64,000 nucleotides of DNA from Heterocephalus glaber (taxonomy: Eukaryota > Chordata > Mammalia > Rodentia > Bathyergidae). A program made the translations under genes and the position numbers. This document shows positions 44,141 through 54,774 of the stretch, piece by piece (within the stretch, counting starts at the first letter, position 1; each line of letters opens with the position of its first letter). The notes beneath the pieces are model-generated. The model saw nothing but the letters and a program-made list of their open reading frames with translations. It made no database searches and was not told where the DNA came from. The stretch is taken from the NCBI RefSeq assembly GCF_000247695.1, contig NW_004624782.1, forward strand, positions 10,756,147 through 10,820,146, given 5' to 3'.

Positions 44141-44263
44141 AAATTTTAATAAAATTGGGCCGGGGGTTTAGCTCAGCGGTTCCGCCGCCTGCCTTGCAAG
44201 CACAAGGTCCCGAGTTTGATTCCCCAGTACCAACAAAAAAGAAAAGAAATTTTAATGAAATTG
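44141..44263 (+). mobile_element. Young full-length ID SINE with 17-bp target duplication
   Basis: The best-preserved SINE in the window: gggccgggggtttagctcag, cggttccgccgcctgccttg, caagcacaaggtcccgagtt, tgattccccagtacc, then an A-rich tail. A-box-like tagctcagcggtt and B-box-like gagtttgattcc are clear. The duplication is aaattttaataaaattg at 44141-44157 and aaattttaatgaaattg at 44247-44263, one mismatch. Confidence 0.95.
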
Positions 44264-44470
44264 GCTTCTGATTGAATTTTCCACTTTATCAGCAGTGCAA
44301 CTTTGGGACAGTTATGTATCTTTTCTGCACCTTATATAAAAAGCGAAGCTCATCATTTTACCTCTCAGGGCTGTTCTGAGCACTGAATGAGTTAATAAAT
44401 GTAAAGCGCTTTGTACAGTAGCTGGTATACAGTCAGTGCTCAATAAATGTTTGCTCCTATTATAAATCCC
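44264..44470 (+). mobile_element. MIR SINE, sense
   Basis: Sense MIR 3' half: atcattttacctctcagggc (44352), tgttctgagcactgaatgag, ttaataaatgtaaagcgctt, tgtacagtagctggtataca, gtcagtgctcaataaatgtt. Confidence 0.88.
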
Positions 44471-44479
44471 CTAATATAT

Positions 44480-44890
44480 AAATTCCTCCTCTCATCAAAT
44501 ATTTATCAAGCTCCTGTTGAGTAGCAGACCCTGAGCTAGGTAAAATATGCTTCCTTTTTTTAAGGCCTAACAGTCAGCTGAGTTTGACAGAGATATGGGT
44601 CAATAATTAGAAAACTGAGGAATTTAATGGCAGAGTATAAAAGTGGCAGGATGGAGAGGAGAATGCATCATCCTTGCTTTGGGGAGATAGGTGGCATGTC
44701 TGGGGAGGGCTGAAGGGGTCTGGTCTAATTGTGTAGGGCAGACAGTGTTGGGATCATCAAAATGTTTTAAGATAGGAGGTGACGCGACTGGAATTAGTTC
44801 CTTGGCAGCAGAGTGGAGGATGGCATGCAGGCATGTAGGGTTTCAGGAAAGCAGATGAAGAGGGAGCGAGGCAGGTGTTAAACATGCCAG
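44480..44890 (-). mobile_element. L2 fragment, antisense
   Basis: Antisense L2: catcaaatatttatcaagct (44493), cctgttgagtagcagaccct, gagctaggtaaaatatgctt, then gataggaggtgacgcgactg (44771) in the expected order. Confidence 0.75.
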
Positions 44891-44984
44891 GTATGAATGA
44901 AGATGATCTGCATTAAGGAAGGAGGATGCAGGGGGAAGGACATACCTGGTGTGTGTGTGGGGGCGGTGGGGAGTCTTGAGAATA

Positions 44985-45250
44985 CTTTCCTCTCCAAAAA
45001 GTGGCTCCTGGGTCAGGTGTATCCGTGCTACCTGGAGGCCTGTTAGAAATGCAGACTCACGTAGCTCACGGGTGGAGCACGTGCCTAGTATGCACAAGGC
45101 CCTAGCTTTGATCCCTAGCAGCACCACCACCACCAGAAAAAAATTATAAACTCTTATTCTTGCCTGAGACTTCCTGCATCTGCAGGTCTGCAAAACCTGG
45201 GGGTGGTTGTCGGGGGACCGAGAGTTGAGAAGGACTGCAAGGAGATTCTG
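44985..45250 (-). mobile_element. MER5A-like hAT element, split by an ID SINE
   Basis: The left piece has ctacctggaggcctgttaga (45029) and aatgcagactcac. The right piece has gcctgagacttcctgcatct (45162), gcaggtctgcaaaacctggg and ggtggttgt, with a form of gttgagaaggactgc at the end. These follow the antisense MER5A order. The ID SINE at about 45057-45145 is inserted between them. Confidence 0.75.
45057..45145 (+). mobile_element. ID SINE, older type
   Basis: gtagctcacgggtggagcac, gtgcctagtatgcacaaggc, cctagctttgatccctagca, then a CCA-rich and A-rich tail. The first few bases are missing or diverged. This subtype (gtgcctagtatgcacaagg) is closer to the common rodent ID than the gccgcctgccttgcaagc type seen elsewhere in the window. 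Confidence 0.85.
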
Positions 45251-45940
45251 GAGGATTCGGTGACCACTGGATGTGAGTGCAAAGGAGAATCGCTAATTAG
45301 CAGTGATGAAGTCCATGAAGTCAAATACACCTGCTGGACATCATTTCTTGAGAAATGAGGGAAGGTTATATTGCTATTAATGGCTTTTTGCTCCCTGATG
45401 CTACTTTATAATTAGTGTTACAGGAGGGAGAGAGCCTGGTGCTTTCTCCTTGAGCCCACTAGGGTGGTGGCTCTGCAGGGTTCACACGTATATCTTTGCC
45501 ATCAGGGCCGGTCTCTTTTCTTTATCACCAAAGCCATAGCTAAGTATTTATGGCTCAGTTATAAATCCCCACAACATGGATTTCTTACTGGAAGTGCTGA
45601 CTCAACCTTAGCTTTAGCAGTGCAAATGGTGCCACAATAAAATGTGTCTATCAAAGTTGTGGCAACTATAAAGGTCTTTTAAAATCGAGTTGACATTGCA
45701 GAATGTTTCCTTGAGATAAGGTGAGGATTTACGTTCCTAAATAGAATTGTGAAGGCTGAGATGCATAATTGGCAATTTGGGGTGTTGCGGTCGGGGATCT
45801 TATGTCCTTGATCCTAGTGGGAGACTTGCTTCTCTTTCTGTGGGAGGCAGTCTCACTTTTTAACTTCCAGCCTGGCTGTGTACACAGACATGAAGAAGCA
45901 ATTTGGAGAACCCCCTTGGTAAGTTCCCCTACAAAGTGCT
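45251..45940. other. Unassigned DNA
   Basis: About 0.7 kb with no recognised gene or named repeat. Opposed frames at 45729-46035 extend into the L2 and ID insertion. Confidence 0.4.
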
Positions 45941-45957
45941 TTTCAAGCCAATTCAAT

Positions 45958-46065
45958 TCAACAAAAAATTTTTTTGGGGGTACCAGGGATCAAACTCAGG
46001 ACCTTGAGCTTGTGAGGCAGGCACAGTGCCACTGAGCTAAATCCCCGGCCCAACAAAACAATTTT
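45958..46065 (-). mobile_element. ID SINE with imperfect target duplication
   Basis: gggggtaccagggatcaaac (45976), tcaggaccttgagcttgtga, ggcaggcacagtgccactga, gctaaatccccggccc. Flanks caacaaaaaattttttt (left, merged with the tail) and caacaaaacaatttttt (right) are probably the duplication. Inserted in an L2. Confidence 0.88.
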
Positions 46066-46164
46066 TTAAAGCTCCTCCTCTGTACCTGGCACTTAACTTT
46101 GTACCCAGAATAGAAAGGGAACAAGGAATTCTGACTTCAGTGAACTCACAGACTAGCTTGGGAG

Positions 46165-46201
46165 ATAGACTTTCATTCATTCATTCATTCATTCATTTAT
46201 T
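46165..46201. repeat. (ATTC)n microsatellite
   Basis: Five to six ATTC tetramers derived from the L2 terminal repeat. Confidence 0.9.
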
Positions 46202-46474
46202 CAGTAAATATATTTTAAGTGCTTAATATGTGCCAGGAAGGGTGGTAGGGTTAGAGCAATAAACACATGACACTTTCTGCCCTCAAAGAGCTTATATTTG
46301 AATGCTAGAAGACAGGCAATAAACCAGGTAAACAAGTAGGTATGAAATGTAATATCATACTTCAGAGTAAATGCTAAAATAGGGTCATCGCCTGTGGAAC
46401 CACACAAGAGACACATTTATTTCTGCTTTAAAAAGTTAGTAAACCAGGACAGAAGACACGGAATGGTGCATTGA

Positions 46475-46810
46475 TAATTACAGTACACTCCCCTCTTACA
46501 TCCACAGTTTTGCCTTCCAGAGTTTCAGCTACCTGTGGCCAACTATAGTGTGAAAATACTAAACAGAAAAATAGGAATAAAAACATTCTTAAATTCTTTA
46601 TTTACATATTCTTTAAATTGCATACTATTGTGAATAGCATGATGAAATTTCATGTCCTTTCTTCGCATTCTGCCTTGATGTGAATCACCCCTTTGTCCCT
46701 CGAGTCCATGCTGTATACTTTGCTCTTCTGTTAGTCAGTCAGTGGGAAAAACCTTAGTACTGTCCGTAGTTTCGAGCTTGTAACATGTCACCTGTGGATG
46801 GGGGGGGGGC
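46475..46810 (+). mobile_element. Tigger-type DNA transposon 5' part
   Basis: A form of ttccagagtttcagctacct (46516) then gtggccaactatagtgtgaa, gaatagcatgatgaaatttc (46634), gatgtgaatcacccctttgt (46677), ccctcgagtccatgctgtat and cttctgttagtcagtcagtg. This follows the 5' end of a pogo/Tigger element. It stops before any transposase coding. The G run near 46800 is simple sequence. Confidence 0.75.
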
Positions 46811-48740
46811 ACTGCAATTGTTTATTGAGAAAATACATGGATGTATGAAAATGAAAGGTACTCTGTATGCCTGTGTGACTGGTATCTAGGAAGTGTTTGG
46901 AAATATCTCCTGAGGAAGATACAACTAGGTCAGTTCCTGATGAAATACCAGAAATTTTAGATGGCAAACCACAGAGAGACAGGACGAAGTGCCTCTCTTA
47001 ATTAAAGGTTGCACTGGCTGATGGGGAGATGTGGGTATTACAAAGCCCAAGGCAGAGGGCTGGAGAGACTGACTGCTCGGGGCTCAGGAGGGAAGCTTGA
47101 CGAGCTGGTGGAGGTGGGGACACGGGAGGCAGGAAGGGCTCAGATACTTGGGTGCTGGATGTGCACCAGGTCACACGACCTGGACATTGCAGCCATTGCC
47201 TTTGTAACTTGCTCTGCTCTTCCTGACCTGTTTTTGAAACGTATCACAGTGTGAAGTGTGTACTGAAAACTAAGCCTCATCAGCAACCTAAAACTTTAGC
47301 CGCCTGTCACAGCTGGACAGCATGAGGCACACAGAAATAAGTGGAAGGGGCTGCGCAGAGAAGAACCTAGAGATACCCTCATCCTAACAGTCAGTATTTA
47401 CTCTCCTCAAGGTGTGTAATAAAGCTTGTTCCCTAGGCATGGCAGCCCCGTGAAATGCACACACCGTGTGCACATGTTCTGCATTGCAAAGTGCATATTT
47501 TTCATATTGATCTCTCAAAATCTAACTGGCCTCATCGATTTTCACAGGACTTGGAAGAAAGACTGTGATAAACCAAAGACTCTTATAGCTTCATCAGCCC
47601 AAAGGACATGACTTATTTTCCTCTTGCTTGAACTTTTCTTGGCTCCCTGGGAAGATAACTTATTTTTATTTCTCTCTCTATTTCTTTATTTTGTATCAGC
47701 CTGTATTAAAGTCCTATAAATAACCTTAGAGATACATGGAACAGATTCATTTAATTTTCCTTTAGTTATCCTAAGTCGGAACAGATGTGTGTCTGTGATA
47801 GAAAAGAGGAGGGGAAATGAATCATAGGTGTGGAGAGGGAGACAGGGATCCTTCTGGCATCTGCAGTGGAATATCTGATTTTCGGAGGTTGGCAAACAAC
47901 ACAGGCTTAGCCTGGCAAGGTCTGCTTGGACCTAATGACACCTGCCACAGCTGAATCCCTAGGAAGTCAAGAAACCAATAATGGGCAAGGATGGGTCAAG
48001 TTTCTAGAATGATGTGTTTTCTGTTACCTTCTGTCTGTGATGCAACTACCAGATTAGACGGCTCACTAACTCTTATTTTATTTTACATGCTTAAAAGATA
48101 TGGTGGTCAAAGTAGGCAGGAGACCTGAGATCAGCAATTTAGCTTTGGGAGTTGGGATTGAATGTCTGTTGTATGACCACCCTTGTTCTGGAAGCTTGGG
48201 CTGGAAGAGATATATCCAGATCTTCATGGACAAGACATCTCTCCCAGGGTGAAGGATGTGTTCTTCGAATTGCTCAGTAAGGAATTACCGAGGGTTGCCC
48301 CTTGGGCATGAGGCTGGCTGGGGCATTAGGAATGAGCCGTGCTGAGGACAAGCCTTCAGTTTAAGGGTAGGAGAGCAGGATAGTTGTGAATGTGTGGGAC
48401 ATATTTTGCTGGACATGATGCAGCATAATTTTCAGTGGCAATACCTTATTTTCTGTTAAGTGTTTGGAATCCTAGTGCAGAAGGTGCAAATGCAATACAG
48501 AAGGTGTAAACAGCAAATTCTTAGGGAAGGAGACCCACAGGAACCTAGGAAGGCATCTGAGTCCAGCCAAGTGGACTTGGAGACAGAATAAGTGCTTTTG
48601 TTGAAAGGATAAAGGGGAGAAAATCTAGAGGGAAGTCCATTTGGGTAATGTGATTAGGTTGTGAAGATGTGCCACGTGCCCAGGGCGGATAATCTACATG
48701 AGCTCCCACTTCACCGGCCCTGCCTGAGGCTGGTGGTATC
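46811..48740. other. Unassigned DNA
   Basis: About 1.9 kb without a recognised gene or named repeat. An 81-codon plus frame (47009-47254) is in a GC-richer patch and has no domain. Confidence 0.4.
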
Positions 48741-48744
48741 ATCC

Positions 48745-48925
48745 TGTCCTGGTCAGGATTTCTTCAGGGTGGGGATTAGAGCAGAGCATCTCAAACCCAG
48801 CATGAATGCAGATCACCCGGAGATGCTGCCAACATGCAGATTCGGACTTGGTAGATCTTCTGCAGGGCTAGAGATTCCGCGTTCTAACAAAATCCCAAGT
48901 GGTCTGCAGACCAGCTTTGGGAAGG
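48745..48925 (+). mobile_element. MER5-like hAT element
   Basis: gcatctcaaacccagcatga (48786), atgcagatcacccggagatg, a form of gattccgcgttctaacaaaa (48872) and tcccaagtggtctgcagacc. Order matches sense MER5A at low similarity. Confidence 0.6.
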
Positions 48926-49536
48926 CGGGGGTGCAGGAGTCCCCTGAGAGTTGACAGCCGAGAGGCGTTGAGGAAAGAGCCTGCCATGGACAGATGGGCA
49001 TATGTTTCCTGGGGAGTGTGTGGCCACTGAGAGAGTGTTCAACTGGGACTCGTTGTGTCTTTACCACTTGAGCTCATCTAGTGCTCCTAGCAACACTGGC
49101 CACTTGGCTTTCTCGTGAGCCCCTTTGAGCAAATGTGCAAAATTAGACAAAGAGACTTGCCCCGTTTAACAAGTGCCTTGGCTTGTGAAGGTCAGTGCAG
49201 GCTCAGATGTGGAGATTTCAGATAAAGATGGTATGGAGGCATCAGTTCATCATCGCTAATGCAGCCATGGGCTTGGGGCTTGGACTTTATCATGCTGCTT
49301 AGCAGGAGTGAGGCTCTGAGCCATCATTTAAGCATTGCAAATTGAGATGTTCTCATTTATAAATCAGGATCCTGTGTGGCTTAAAGGACACAGAACATAA
49401 ACTACTTTGCACAAGGCCTGTAGTTTAGAAACATTAGCTATTTGCAAGAGTTGGTGAACTCTCTGTAAAGAGTCAGATAATAAATATTTCAGTCTCTGGG
49501 ATCTATAAGTTCTCTGCTGCAGAGACCTTGATCTGT
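48926..49536. other. Unassigned DNA with a possible MIR piece
   Basis: 49120-49210 (a form of gagcaaatgtgcaaaattag, then acttgccccgtttaacaagt) loosely resembles antisense MIR. Otherwise nothing is recognised. Confidence 0.4.
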
Positions 49537-49625
49537 TGTTTGTTGTTGTGTGGTGCTGGGCCTTGAACTCGGGCCCTTGTGCATGGTAAGCACAAACTCT
49601 ACCACTGAGCTACTTCTCCAGCCAA
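49537..49625 (-). mobile_element. ID SINE, older type
   Basis: gtggtgctgggccttgaact (49550), cgggcccttgtgcatggtaa, gcacaaactctaccactgag, ctacttctccagcc. It carries the gtagag-type A-box region of the common rodent ID. Confidence 0.88.
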
Positions 49626-50375
49626 CTCTGCCCTTGTAATAGGAAAACACTAGAGACAGATAAGTGAGTGGGTGTGGCTGTTTTCCAGTAAACTCCATTT
49701 AGAAAAATGGGTGACAGGTTGGAATTGGCCAGGGGTTCCGAGACACAGCCCGGCGAGGAACATAGATCAAGCTCCATGCTGCAGATGGAGCTTTGTTTAA
49801 TTCACCTCCAGCAGCAAATAATGCTCACGCCCTGCCCAGTTGGAATGGCTTATCTCACTGAAATGGAGAATAAAATAAAATAATTAGAGGTAACTTAATG
49901 TATGGTGATATTGGACTCTTTGGTAATGGAGCTGTTAGGGCCAATAAATAGTGACATTGCTGCTGTGTGTATTGTATTGAGAAATATGAAGACATTCCCT
50001 CAGAAGCTCAGAAATTACAGAATGAATCTCTCAGAGGCAGAGTCCACCGGATAAGCATTATCAGTCAGGGAAGGCCGCTCCACCTTGGATGATTCTTATA
50101 CCTGATAGCATCTTCAGGAATCGCACAAGCAGTCCCCGAGTGGATGCCCCCACCCCATTTATTAAGAGGCCATGGGAAGAGGGAGGGCAGTGCAGGGATA
50201 CTGGGAATGGGTGGGAAGGCCACTTGGGGTGCAGCAGCTGGGGACCTTCAGAGCAGGCTGTAGAGGACGGAGCCGTCAACCCAGCCTGCTGGGTGAACCC
50301 TGGGCATTCACCTCTCCTCCACCTCAGCTCTCCCGCCCCAGTCCCTGGGAGAAGGCAGAGGAAGGCCCGTTTTCT
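49626..50375. other. Unassigned DNA
   Basis: No named repeat. Overlapping frames at 50061-50477 (72-119 codons) on both strands are in GC-rich sequence and have no domain. Confidence 0.4.
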
Positions 50376-50379
50376 TTTT

Positions 50380-50485
50380 CATTGTTTTCATCCTGTGTGT
50401 TTTATTCACCTGTTTCCCCAGGACTTGGCATATGGAAGGCTTCAATAAATATGTGGAGTGAGAGAGTGAGCGAGTGAATGATACC
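50380..50485 (+). mobile_element. L2 3' end
   Basis: catcctgtgtgttttattca (50388), cctgtttccccaggacttgg, catatggaaggcttcaataa and atatgtggagtgagagag. Confidence 0.7.
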
Positions 50486-51314
50486 AGACACCTACCTAAA
50501 TGCAATAGGGAAGGGGGAAAGGGCTGAGCTTGAGAGAAGCAAGATCCAGCTTTGCAGAGAGCCTGCACAGGGTGAGCAGGCCTTGGCTAAAAGGCTGTGG
50601 AGTTAGAAGATCTCACGTTCATAGAGGAAAGCAAGCACTTGTCAGACACAGGGTGTCATTTGTCCTCGCTCGCTGGCTCAGAGCAGGCAGAAGTGGGGGT
50701 AGAGAAGGTCTAGGTTAGGAGAGTGCCTGTGCCCCACTTGAAAGCCCCGTGAGTCTGCCCCTTACCCACAGCCTTGGGTCCCAAGCCTCTGGTCCTCTGG
50801 CTTTCTCAGGCCCAGCTGTGAGCTCATAGTCTCCTCTCTCTCTCATCCTTGTATCTTCAGCTACTATGTCCTCTCATCTTGGAAGACTTTTGACTCTGTC
50901 TCCCCAGCTAGTTCTTATTCATCACATTCCTGAGCTAAAATTCACCCCTTCAGAAAAGAAGGTGGGGTTAGCAGGTGGTCTGTCCCCAGTCACATATCAC
51001 ACCTGTGCCCCCCTGAGATCACCTGTCCTTTTAGCAGGTCTCTCCGGAGAGTATCAAGCTCAGCAGAAGGAGGGGCTGAGTCTGTTTTCTTCTGTGAGAC
51101 CACGACCCCTGCCAAGCCCTGTGCTCATACATTGAGCTCCGTGAGATCACATGGGATGGGTCCTGAGTGTGTTTCAGTCTGAGTAGCGTTGGCTGATGAT
51201 GTAGGAGGTGTTATCATAGCTCCATGCTGGCCCTGGACTGACACCAAGCTCAGATACCTGGAGAAGGACATGCCATTTCCCCCTGGCAAGAGGAAGAGAA
51301 GATGATGGGCAGAT
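50486..51314. other. Unassigned DNA
   Basis: No recognised gene or named repeat. 50780-51100 resembles sense L2 interior weakly (atcttggaagacttttgact). Confidence 0.4.
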
Positions 51315-51480
51315 GCTGCATTAGTTCAGCCGTGGTATGTTGGGTATCCGCTGTGTGTCAGTGCTATTTTGACACTGGTGATAGAAAGATGAACAAAATA
51401 CTGTTCTTCCCCAGGTCCAGACCACACGGTGAAGAAAAAGACAGACACACAAACAGGCAATTGCTTGATATTAACCTGGG
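51315..51480 (-). mobile_element. L2 3' end, antisense
   Basis: A form of gctgtgtgtcagtgctattt (51350), tgacactggtgatagaaaga, tgaacaaaatactgttcttc and aaagacagacacacaaacag. Confidence 0.65.
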
Positions 51481-51539
51481 GACACAGATCTGTTTCTGAT
51501 GTTCTGACAGTGTGGGCGATGTGGCAGCTCACGGTTTAC

Positions 51540-51688
51540 AGCAGTTTTCAAACTTGAGCATGGAAGTGACAGCACTTGGGATCTGGTTGAAAGGTGGATT
51601 CTGGTTGAGTGGGTCCAGGGTCAGAGCCTGAGATTCAGCTTTTCTAATGAATTCACAGGTGATACTGATTCCAGTAGGCCCATACAGT
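51540..51688 (+). mobile_element. MER5A-like hAT element
   Basis: cagcagttttcaaacttgag (51539), a form of ggtccagggtcagagcctga, gattcagcttttctaatgaa, ttcacaggtgatactgattc. Confidence 0.85.
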
Positions 51689-51689
51689 T

Positions 51690-51995
51690 TCTGAGTGTTT
51701 GTGTCCCCCTGACATTCACACTTAGAAACCTAACCGTCCGGGTGTTATTAAGAAGTAGCCTTTGGGAGGTGCTTAGGACCTGAGGAACCCCCAGGAATGG
51801 GATATGGGATGTGATGCCCTTTTATAAAAGTGGCCCTAGAGAAGGAGCCATCTGTGAAGCAGAGGGGCCCTCACCAGACACTGAATCTGTCAGCACCTTG
51901 GCCTTAGTCTTCTGTCTCTGGAGTTGTGAGAAATTCACACTTATTGTTTATGGTATCTTGTTACAGCAGCAGAATGGACTAAGGTAGTCCATGAG
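51690..51995 (+). mobile_element. MaLR LTR
   Basis: tgagtgtttgtgtccccctg, gaagtagcctttgggaggtg (51751), cccttttataaaagtggccc (51817), agacactgaatctgtcagca (51877), ctggagttgtgagaaattca, tggtatcttgttacagcagc and agaatggactaaggta. Nearly complete solo LTR. Confidence 0.88.
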
Positions 51996-52126
51996 CGCTG
52001 CTTTGAATAGGAAAGGTTTCAGAAAGGTATTAATGAAAGTGCCTTGGGCAAATCTTGCAAAATGAATAGACTTGCAGGGTGGAGAAGAGAAGAGGTCACC
52101 AGGCTGGGGTAAAATGGAATGGAAAG

Positions 52127-52560
52127 GCATGGTGTGTGTGTGTGTGTATGTGTGTGTGTGATATACACGTGTGTGCAGAGTATGTCTGTGAATGCATGGG
52201 GAGTGTGTGTCCGTATATGTCTGTTGGGTGGGAGTGTGTCTGCTTGTGTGGTATGTGTTCGTGGGCCTGTGGGAAGTGTTTCTGTGTGTGTAGTATATAT
52301 ATGAGTGTGGGTTGTGTGGGTGTGGACTGTGTGAGTGTATTGTGTAGGTGTGTTGTGTGTGGGTTGTGTATGTGTGTGGTGACGGCAGGCATATGTGACT
52401 TTTGGCCATGCATATGTGTGTGGCTTGTGTGTGAGGTATGTAGATGTATGTCGTGTGTGAGTGTGGGGTGTGCATTGTAGGGTGTGTGTGCATATCTGAG
52501 ATGTGTGTTTGAGTGTGTGACTGTGTGTACGTGTGTGATGAACGTGTGTGGGAAGCATGT
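52127..52560. repeat. TG-rich minisatellite
   Basis: Over 430 bp in which the plus strand is almost entirely G and T with scattered A and C, built on tgtgtg with variable 10-25 bp sub-units. Open frames run through it on both strands: the minus strand yields His/Thr/Pro-rich peptides of 105, 216 and 234 codons, the plus strand Cys/Val-rich peptides of 61 and 133 codons. The absence of stops is a consequence of the repeat. Confidence 0.95.
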
Positions 52561-52915
52561 GTAGGCAGGCTCCAGGCTGCCCAGTGGCTGCAGGACATTT
52601 GGCCTGGTGCTGGGAGTGGGGAGGAGGTTGGGCAGCCATGGATGATACCCGGTGGCAGGGACTCTTGTGAGCAGAGCAGAGGGTCTCCGAGACTCTGTAC
52701 AAGATGGGAAGCTGGAGCCTCATGAAAGACGGTGGGGAAGTGTACTTTTCAGTCCATGTTTACAGCACACAGTGATTGCATTCATCATGTGAGGTTGGTA
52801 CATGGACATAACGCATCTTAATTCAGAAAGGTCATTTTATTTATAGGCTGACAGTTAACTGCTTTGCAAAAACCAACATTTTTTAAATTAAAAAATGAAA
52901 GACACTTCCTCTAAA
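52561..52915. other. Unassigned DNA
   Basis: No gene or named repeat is recognised. Confidence 0.4.
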
Positions 52916-53110
52916 GCAGGGTTTCTCAGCCGTGGCCCTACTGACATTTTGCCAGATGCAGGTGTGGTGGCTGTTTTGGGCACTGCTTTGCATTTGGTGC
53001 TCACGTGGCCAGTGGCAGCCTCTCCTTCCCCAGAGCTGTGGCAATCAGATATGACTCCAGGCCTCGCCGGATGTCCACTGGGGTGCAACACAGCCCGCGG
53101 TTGCTCTACA
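52916..53110 (-). mobile_element. MER20-like hAT element
   Basis: Starts with cagggtttctcagccgtggc (52918), the typical terminal repeat of MER20-type elements, then cctactgacattttgccaga, a form of atgactccaggcctcgccgg and atgtccactggggtgcaaca, ending near cagcccgcggttgc. The 161-codon frame (52895-53380) covers it and is not a gene. The plus/minus assignment relies on my memory of the consensus. Confidence 0.75.
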
Positions 53111-53755
53111 ACATGCAGGACTCCATTCTTTGCATTCGCTTCGTGGAAGCCCAGACCCTTCAAATATTCAGCAGCCCCCAGGACTCCTGGAAAATTCCTC
53201 ATGAAGCCTCACCTCGAAGCTGGATCGATCGGCGGCTGCTGCTCCTCTGAAGCAGTGGCTCAGACCAGAGCCTGGCCTAGGGTGAGAAACAGACACCTGC
53301 TTATAAATTCTGTTTTAAAAATAAAAATTATTTGCCTCTGCCTTCCATTTCTTGGCCCTTTTCCTCCTCTCGATGCATAAGAATTTGTTCAGGAAAATAC
53401 AGTCACATGGTGACAATTCCAAGTCCTTAGTCCTGTGGTGCATTTGGACTTCTAGGAACATTGTAAAGGTAAAATCATATCCAAATTAAACTCCTGTGGG
53501 TGATGGTGAACTTCTAGTGATTTCCTGAGCATTGTAATATCTGATCAGGATGGCTGGCTGATGTTTTACACGGCCCAAGCTGATGTTTCCCAGCCATTCT
53601 GTCTTTAAATTTTCCAGGTGATTCTGCATAAGGATAGAATGCCATGTGAAGAAATACAACTGTGAAAATAATAATGCACAATAAAAGCTTCTACCTTCTC
53701 AAGACTTACTGTCTTGGAATGTAGTCAGGAGGCAGGATAATGGTTAAATAACAGA
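53111..53755. other. Unassigned DNA
   Basis: No gene or named repeat is recognised. Confidence 0.4.
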
Positions 53756-53759
53756 GGCT

Positions 53760-53960
53760 TCTGCTTAAAACAGATTTGGTTCTCAAATGTGGGTGTCACT
53801 GCCCTCTGTCCATCAACTTTATGACCTTGTGCAAATATTTAACTGACTTGAGTCTTAGAGTCTGCATCTCTCAACAGTAACAGTTGTTTTGTGTAGAGGT
53901 TAAACCTGCTGTTGTAAGTGGGGCTGCCTGGCCTAGTAGTGCCTCGATAAACATTCATTC
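53760..53960 (+). mobile_element. MIR SINE, sense
   Basis: tatgaccttgtgcaaatatt (53819), taactgacttgagtcttaga, gtctgcatctctcaacagta and cctagtagtgcctcgataaa. Confidence 0.7.
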
Positions 53961-54770
53961 TATTATCGCTCTTCCCAAACAGACAAGGATATGAACTGGA
54001 TAGGCGAGCCGTAGGCAGTGTAGACTGATTCCGTGTGGCATACTGTTATACAGGTGTTGGGGCATCAAAGAGGTCATCTTCGGAGCCTGTGGGACAGACT
54101 GGAGTCCCTCTACCCTGACCGTGCTGACAGAAGCACCGAGTGCCTCCCCCGCCACTGTGTACCATGGCTTTGACTTTTGCTGTGCACGTGGTACATGTTG
54201 TAAAGCCAGTATTTGAAATTATTGGGCCTCTTTGGTAGAAGACAAGAGTTTCTGTAATCTGCAGCAATTTCTTTTTGCTGCCCAAACCTTCAAGCAATAT
54301 CCTTCCTCTTTATTGATAAACTTCAGATGCCTTTAAAAAAATAAAACAAACAGACAAGAAACAAATACTTGTTTGAGGTGAAAAAGCTTTGCCCTGGGCT
54401 GTAAATTTATGGATTCACCCCAACCATGTTTTCTTTACGATCTCTGAACCTTGTGATCAGATTGAAGCATCTTTTTGACATAGGATGACATGTTTGTAGA
54501 CCTGGTAGCTGACATCAAATTTGTTTTACCTTTCTGCAGACATATATAATAGCAATTCAAGGCAGCATGTATTTGTTGGATTGGTTCTCCTATACGAGGT
54601 GCTGATAATACAATTATGGGTAGAACAGTGTTTCTAGGAGAATTAAGATGTAATACAATGGTGTCCTGCCTTGTGCTTTCATTTGGTCCATCAACTAATA
54701 TCTACACAAAGAAGGGTGCTTCTCACTGTTACTGTGTTACGGATGAGGAAACTGATCCTCAACGTGTTAG
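53961..54770. other. Unassigned DNA
   Basis: No firm repeat or gene. 54730-54785 (gttacggatgaggaaactga) looks like a small antisense MIR piece. Confidence 0.4.
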
Positions 54771-54774
54771 AAAG

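Larger units (their letters stand above)
45945..46420 (-). mobile_element. L2 3' end, antisense, in two parts, one holding an ID SINE
   Basis: First part: caattcaattcaac, then after the SINE gctcctcctctgtacctggc (46070) and acttcagtgaactcacagac. Second part: attcattcattcattcattt (46173), tattcagtaaatatatttta, agtgcttaatatgtgccagg and ctgccctcaaagagcttata. Two L2 3' ends in tandem, same orientation. Confidence 0.75.

Noticed and set aside
44141..44263. A functional tRNA gene
   Set aside because: The box motifs belong to an ID SINE with an A-rich tail and target duplication; a cloverleaf is not preserved.
51948..52723. Minus-strand frames of 216 and 234 codons, rich in His, Thr, Pro and Ser
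   Set aside because: Their long middle parts are translations of the TG-rich minisatellite; frames stay open because of base composition on both strands.
52895..53380. 161-codon plus frame
   Set aside because: Its first part is the MER20-like transposon; no known protein motif.
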